This document shows positions 5,898 through 7,534 of a stretch of 7,534 nucleotides of DNA, one piece after another (the stretch's first letter is position 1; each line of letters begins with the position of its first letter). This DNA is from CAISDA01 sp050258555 (lineage in GTDB: Bacteria; Bacteroidota; Ignavibacteria; UBA10030; UBA8401). Position numbers and translations under genes: made by a program. Location of the stretch: contig JBLMZA010000155.1 in the NCBI GenBank assembly GCA_050258555.1, positions 1 to 7,534 of the forward strand, written 5' to 3'. The notes below the pieces were generated by a model, which had not been told where the DNA came from, did not search any database, and was given only the letters and a program-made list of their open reading frames with translations.

Positions 5898-7000
5898 ATC
5901 TCCGCCCACGCCAGCATGCCGCCTTCAAGCGTGAAAAGCCGGCCCGCATATCCTGATGCCTGAAGGCGGAGCACGGCTTCCGCGCTTCTGCGCCCGCTGC
6001 GGCAGATGAGCACTGTTGTGCATTCCGGATCGAGCTCGTGCGTGCGGACGATGAGTTGGCCGGAAGGAATGAGGATGGAGGATGGAATATGCCCGGTGAC
6101 GAATTCATCGGGCTCGCGCACATCGATCAATTGCAGCCGATCGCCGCGCTCCATCATCGCTTTCAGTTCGAACGCGGAGACGGAGGGAATCGCGCTGCAG
6201 AGCGCTTCGGTATCGGCAAGCGTCGTGATCGAGGGATGCTCGCCGCAGACGGGACAGGCGGAATTCTTCGGCACGCCGATTTCCTGAAAGCGCATCTTGA
6301 GCGCATCGAAAAGCAGCAGCCGTCCGGCAAGCGTCTCGCCGGTGCCGAGCACGAGCTTGAGCGCTTCGGCGGCCTGTATCGAACCGATGATGCCGGGCAA
6401 AACGCCGAGCACTCCGGCCTCGGCGCATGACGGAATGAGTCCGGTATCGGGCGGCTCGGGAAAGAGGCAGCGGTAGCAGGCCGAACCCTGATGAGCAAAG
6501 ACGCTCGCCTGCCCTTCGAAGCGGAAGACGGAGCCGTAGACGTACGGCTTCCCGAGCAAGACGCAGGCATCGTTCAGAAGATAGCGTGCGGCGAAATTAT
6601 CCGTGCCGTCTACGACGAGATCATACGCGCGGATGATCTCCGGCGCATTTTCGGCATTCAGGCGGATATCGAACCGTTCGACCTCCACATGCGGATTGAT
6701 CGAGCCGATGCGTTCCTGCGCCGAGAGGACTTTCGGACGGCCGATCCGTTCGGTGCCGTGTATGATCTGCCGTTGTAGGTTGGAGAGTTCGACCGCATCG
6801 GGATCGACAATCCCGATATGGCCCACGCCGGCTGCGGCAAGGTACATGGCCGCCGGCGAGCCGAGGCCTCCCATGCCGGCGACGAGCACGCGCGCGCGTT
6901 TCAGCTTCAGCTGCCCTTCGGTTCCCACGTCCTTCAGCAGAATGTGCCTGCTGTAGCGGAGCGCTTCATCGTCCGAAAATTGCGGATGCATCGCCGTCAT
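5894..7000 (-). CDS. moeB: MoeB/ThiF-type sulfur-carrier adenylyltransferase with C-terminal rhodanese domain
   Basis: A 368-residue E1-like enzyme expected to adenylate the C-terminal glycine of a MoaD/ThiS-type sulfur carrier and, through its rhodanese domain, pass persulfide sulfur to it (molybdopterin, thiamine or related sulfur transfer). The ThiF/MoeB domain spans about 8-245, with ATP loop G42-M-G-G-L-G47 and D66, zinc cysteine pairs C175/C178 and C249/C252, and the candidate catalytic C192 (IPSCAEAG). The rhodanese domain spans about 275-368, with active-site loop C333-RSGRR. This MoeBR/MoeZ-like fusion is complete. The ATG at 7000 has AAGGA 6 nt upstream. A GTG at 7018 would add six residues and has no Shine-Dalgarno site. 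No carrier protein or molybdopterin synthase gene is visible, so MoeZ, ThiF or cysteine-pathway assignments stay open. It follows the lipoprotein gene by 26 bp. Confidence 0.92.
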   Translation of the reverse strand: MTAMHPQFSDDEALRYSRHILLKDVGTEGQLKLKRARVLVAGMGGLGSPAAMYLAAAGVGHIGIVDPDAVELSNLQRQIIHGTERIGRPKVLSAQERIGSINPHVEVERFDIRLNAENAPEIIRAYDLVVDGTDNFAARYLLNDACVLLGKPYVYGSVFRFEGQASVFAHQGSACYRCLFPEPPDTGLIPSCAEAGVLGVLPGIIGSIQAAEALKLVLGTGETLAGRLLLFDALKMRFQEIGVPKNSACPVCGEHPSITTLADTEALCSAIPSVSAFELKAMMERGDRLQLIDVREPDEFVTGHIPSSILIPSGQLIVRTHELDPECTTVLICRSGRRSAEAVLRLQASGYAGRLFTLEGGMLAWAEI

Positions 7001-7006
7001 TCCATT

Positions 7007-7011
7007 TCCTT
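7007..7011 (-). promoter_or_regulatory. Ribosome binding site of the moeB-like gene
   Basis: AAGGA on the minus strand, 6 nt before the ATG at 7000. It supports that start over the upstream in-frame GTG at 7018. Confidence 0.6.
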
Positions 7012-7026
7012 CATTCACTCATCCCG

Positions 7027-7470
7027 CTACTTGGCGAGGCCCTCGAGAATCCACAGCCGATCGAGCAGCTCACGGTTCGTGATCTGTATGGTCGATTGAT
7101 CGGCTCTCACCACATAGAAGCGGGCCCAGGTGCCGGTGGGCAGCGTCGATGGTTTGTAATCGCCCGTGAGCGCCACCTTGCCTGCAAGCACCGACCGGAC
7201 CAGTTCGGCGAGCCTTCCGCCATCTTTGATCCCCACGACCGACGTGTAATTCGTGTCGCGGAAGTTCACCTGCGTCACGGTGTATGAGAAGCCGGAATAA
7301 TTCTCCACCGGCTTAAAGTAAAAGTGAATGTTGCCTCCCCCGTCTCGCGTGAAGAGCATCCGATCGTATGGCTCGTTGGAAAGCGACGCATCGGGAAGAT
7401 CGTTGCGGCAGCCGCCGGCGAGTGCGGCACAGGTGCCGAGCATGAGAGCAATGAGGATTGGTGTGCGCAT
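7027..7470 (-). CDS. Predicted small lipoprotein of unknown function
   Basis: A 147-residue protein I do not recognise. It opens with a lipoprotein-type signal peptide: MRT, a hydrophobic stretch, then ALAGGC with C21 as the likely lipidated cysteine. The lipobox is imperfect (Ala at -3) but fits the general prokaryotic pattern. The mature part (22-147) contains aromatic, strand-rich segments (HFYFKP, YSGFSYTVTQV) and ends in a likely helix (ELLDRLWILEGL). No catalytic motif stands out. The ATG at 7470 is chosen because GGAGG lies 6 nt before it and the signal peptide begins there. The frame remains open to 7524, but those residues would bury the signal peptide. The gene ends 26 bp before the moeB-like gene and may share its transcript. 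A periplasmic or outer-membrane anchored role is inferred. Confidence 0.8.
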   Translation of the reverse strand: MRTPILIALMLGTCAALAGGCRNDLPDASLSNEPYDRMLFTRDGGGNIHFYFKPVENYSGFSYTVTQVNFRDTNYTSVVGIKDGGRLAELVRSVLAGKVALTGDYKPSTLPTGTWARFYVVRADQSTIQITNRELLDRLWILEGLAK

Positions 7471-7476
7471 GAACTG

Positions 7477-7481
7477 CCTCC
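7477..7481 (-). promoter_or_regulatory. Ribosome binding site of the lipoprotein gene
   Basis: A full GGAGG on the minus strand, 6 nt before the ATG at 7470. It fixes the start at the signal peptide. The remaining sequence up to 7534 shows no promoter I can defend. Confidence 0.75.
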
Positions 7482-7534
7482 GAACAATAATCAGCGGGAT
7501 CCAGGAAATTACTGTCTCGCCCAATGTACGACAT

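Overview
All genes in this window lie on the minus strand. The largest protein ends in a type IX secretion (T9SS) C-terminal sorting domain with the QNYPNPFNP motif, preceded by an LPAELTSF...GFAVERS domain. That pair points to the Fibrobacteres-Chlorobi-Bacteroidetes superphylum, most likely a Bacteroidota/Chlorobiota/Kapabacteria-type bacterium. This is an inference from protein style. By eye the DNA is fairly GC-rich, and no rRNA or marker gene is present to settle the lineage.

In transcription order (right to left): (1) a small predicted lipoprotein of unknown function (7027-7470), followed 26 bp later by a MoeB/ThiF-type adenylyltransferase fused to a C-terminal rhodanese domain (5894-7000). 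(2) A good sigma70-like promoter whose -35 box overlaps the moeB stop codon (5869-5897), then a leader of about 145 nt holding a strong intrinsic terminator hairpin (5751-5788). (3) A soluble GAF-HisKA_3 histidine kinase (4497-5717) and, 10 bp further, a canonical NarL/UvrY-type response regulator (3839-4486). (4) A 164-bp gap with a near-perfect 13-bp palindrome and a weak promoter candidate. (5) A second tight cluster: a stand-alone CheY-like receiver (3300-3674), a LuxR-type regulator whose receiver has lost its phosphoacceptor aspartate (2480-3271), and a secreted 13-repeat Asp-box beta-propeller protein with the T9SS sorting domain (75-2483), which overlaps the regulator by 4 bp. (6) A plus-strand terminator (2-49) that probably ends a convergent gene outside the window.

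The window therefore looks like one signalling locus: one cytoplasmic kinase, three receiver-type proteins (two phosphorylatable, one apparently not) and a translationally coupled exported propeller protein. No mobile element, CRISPR array or tRNA was seen. The points most worth a second look are the degenerate receiver coupled to a secreted propeller, and the terminator sitting between the kinase promoter and the kinase gene.
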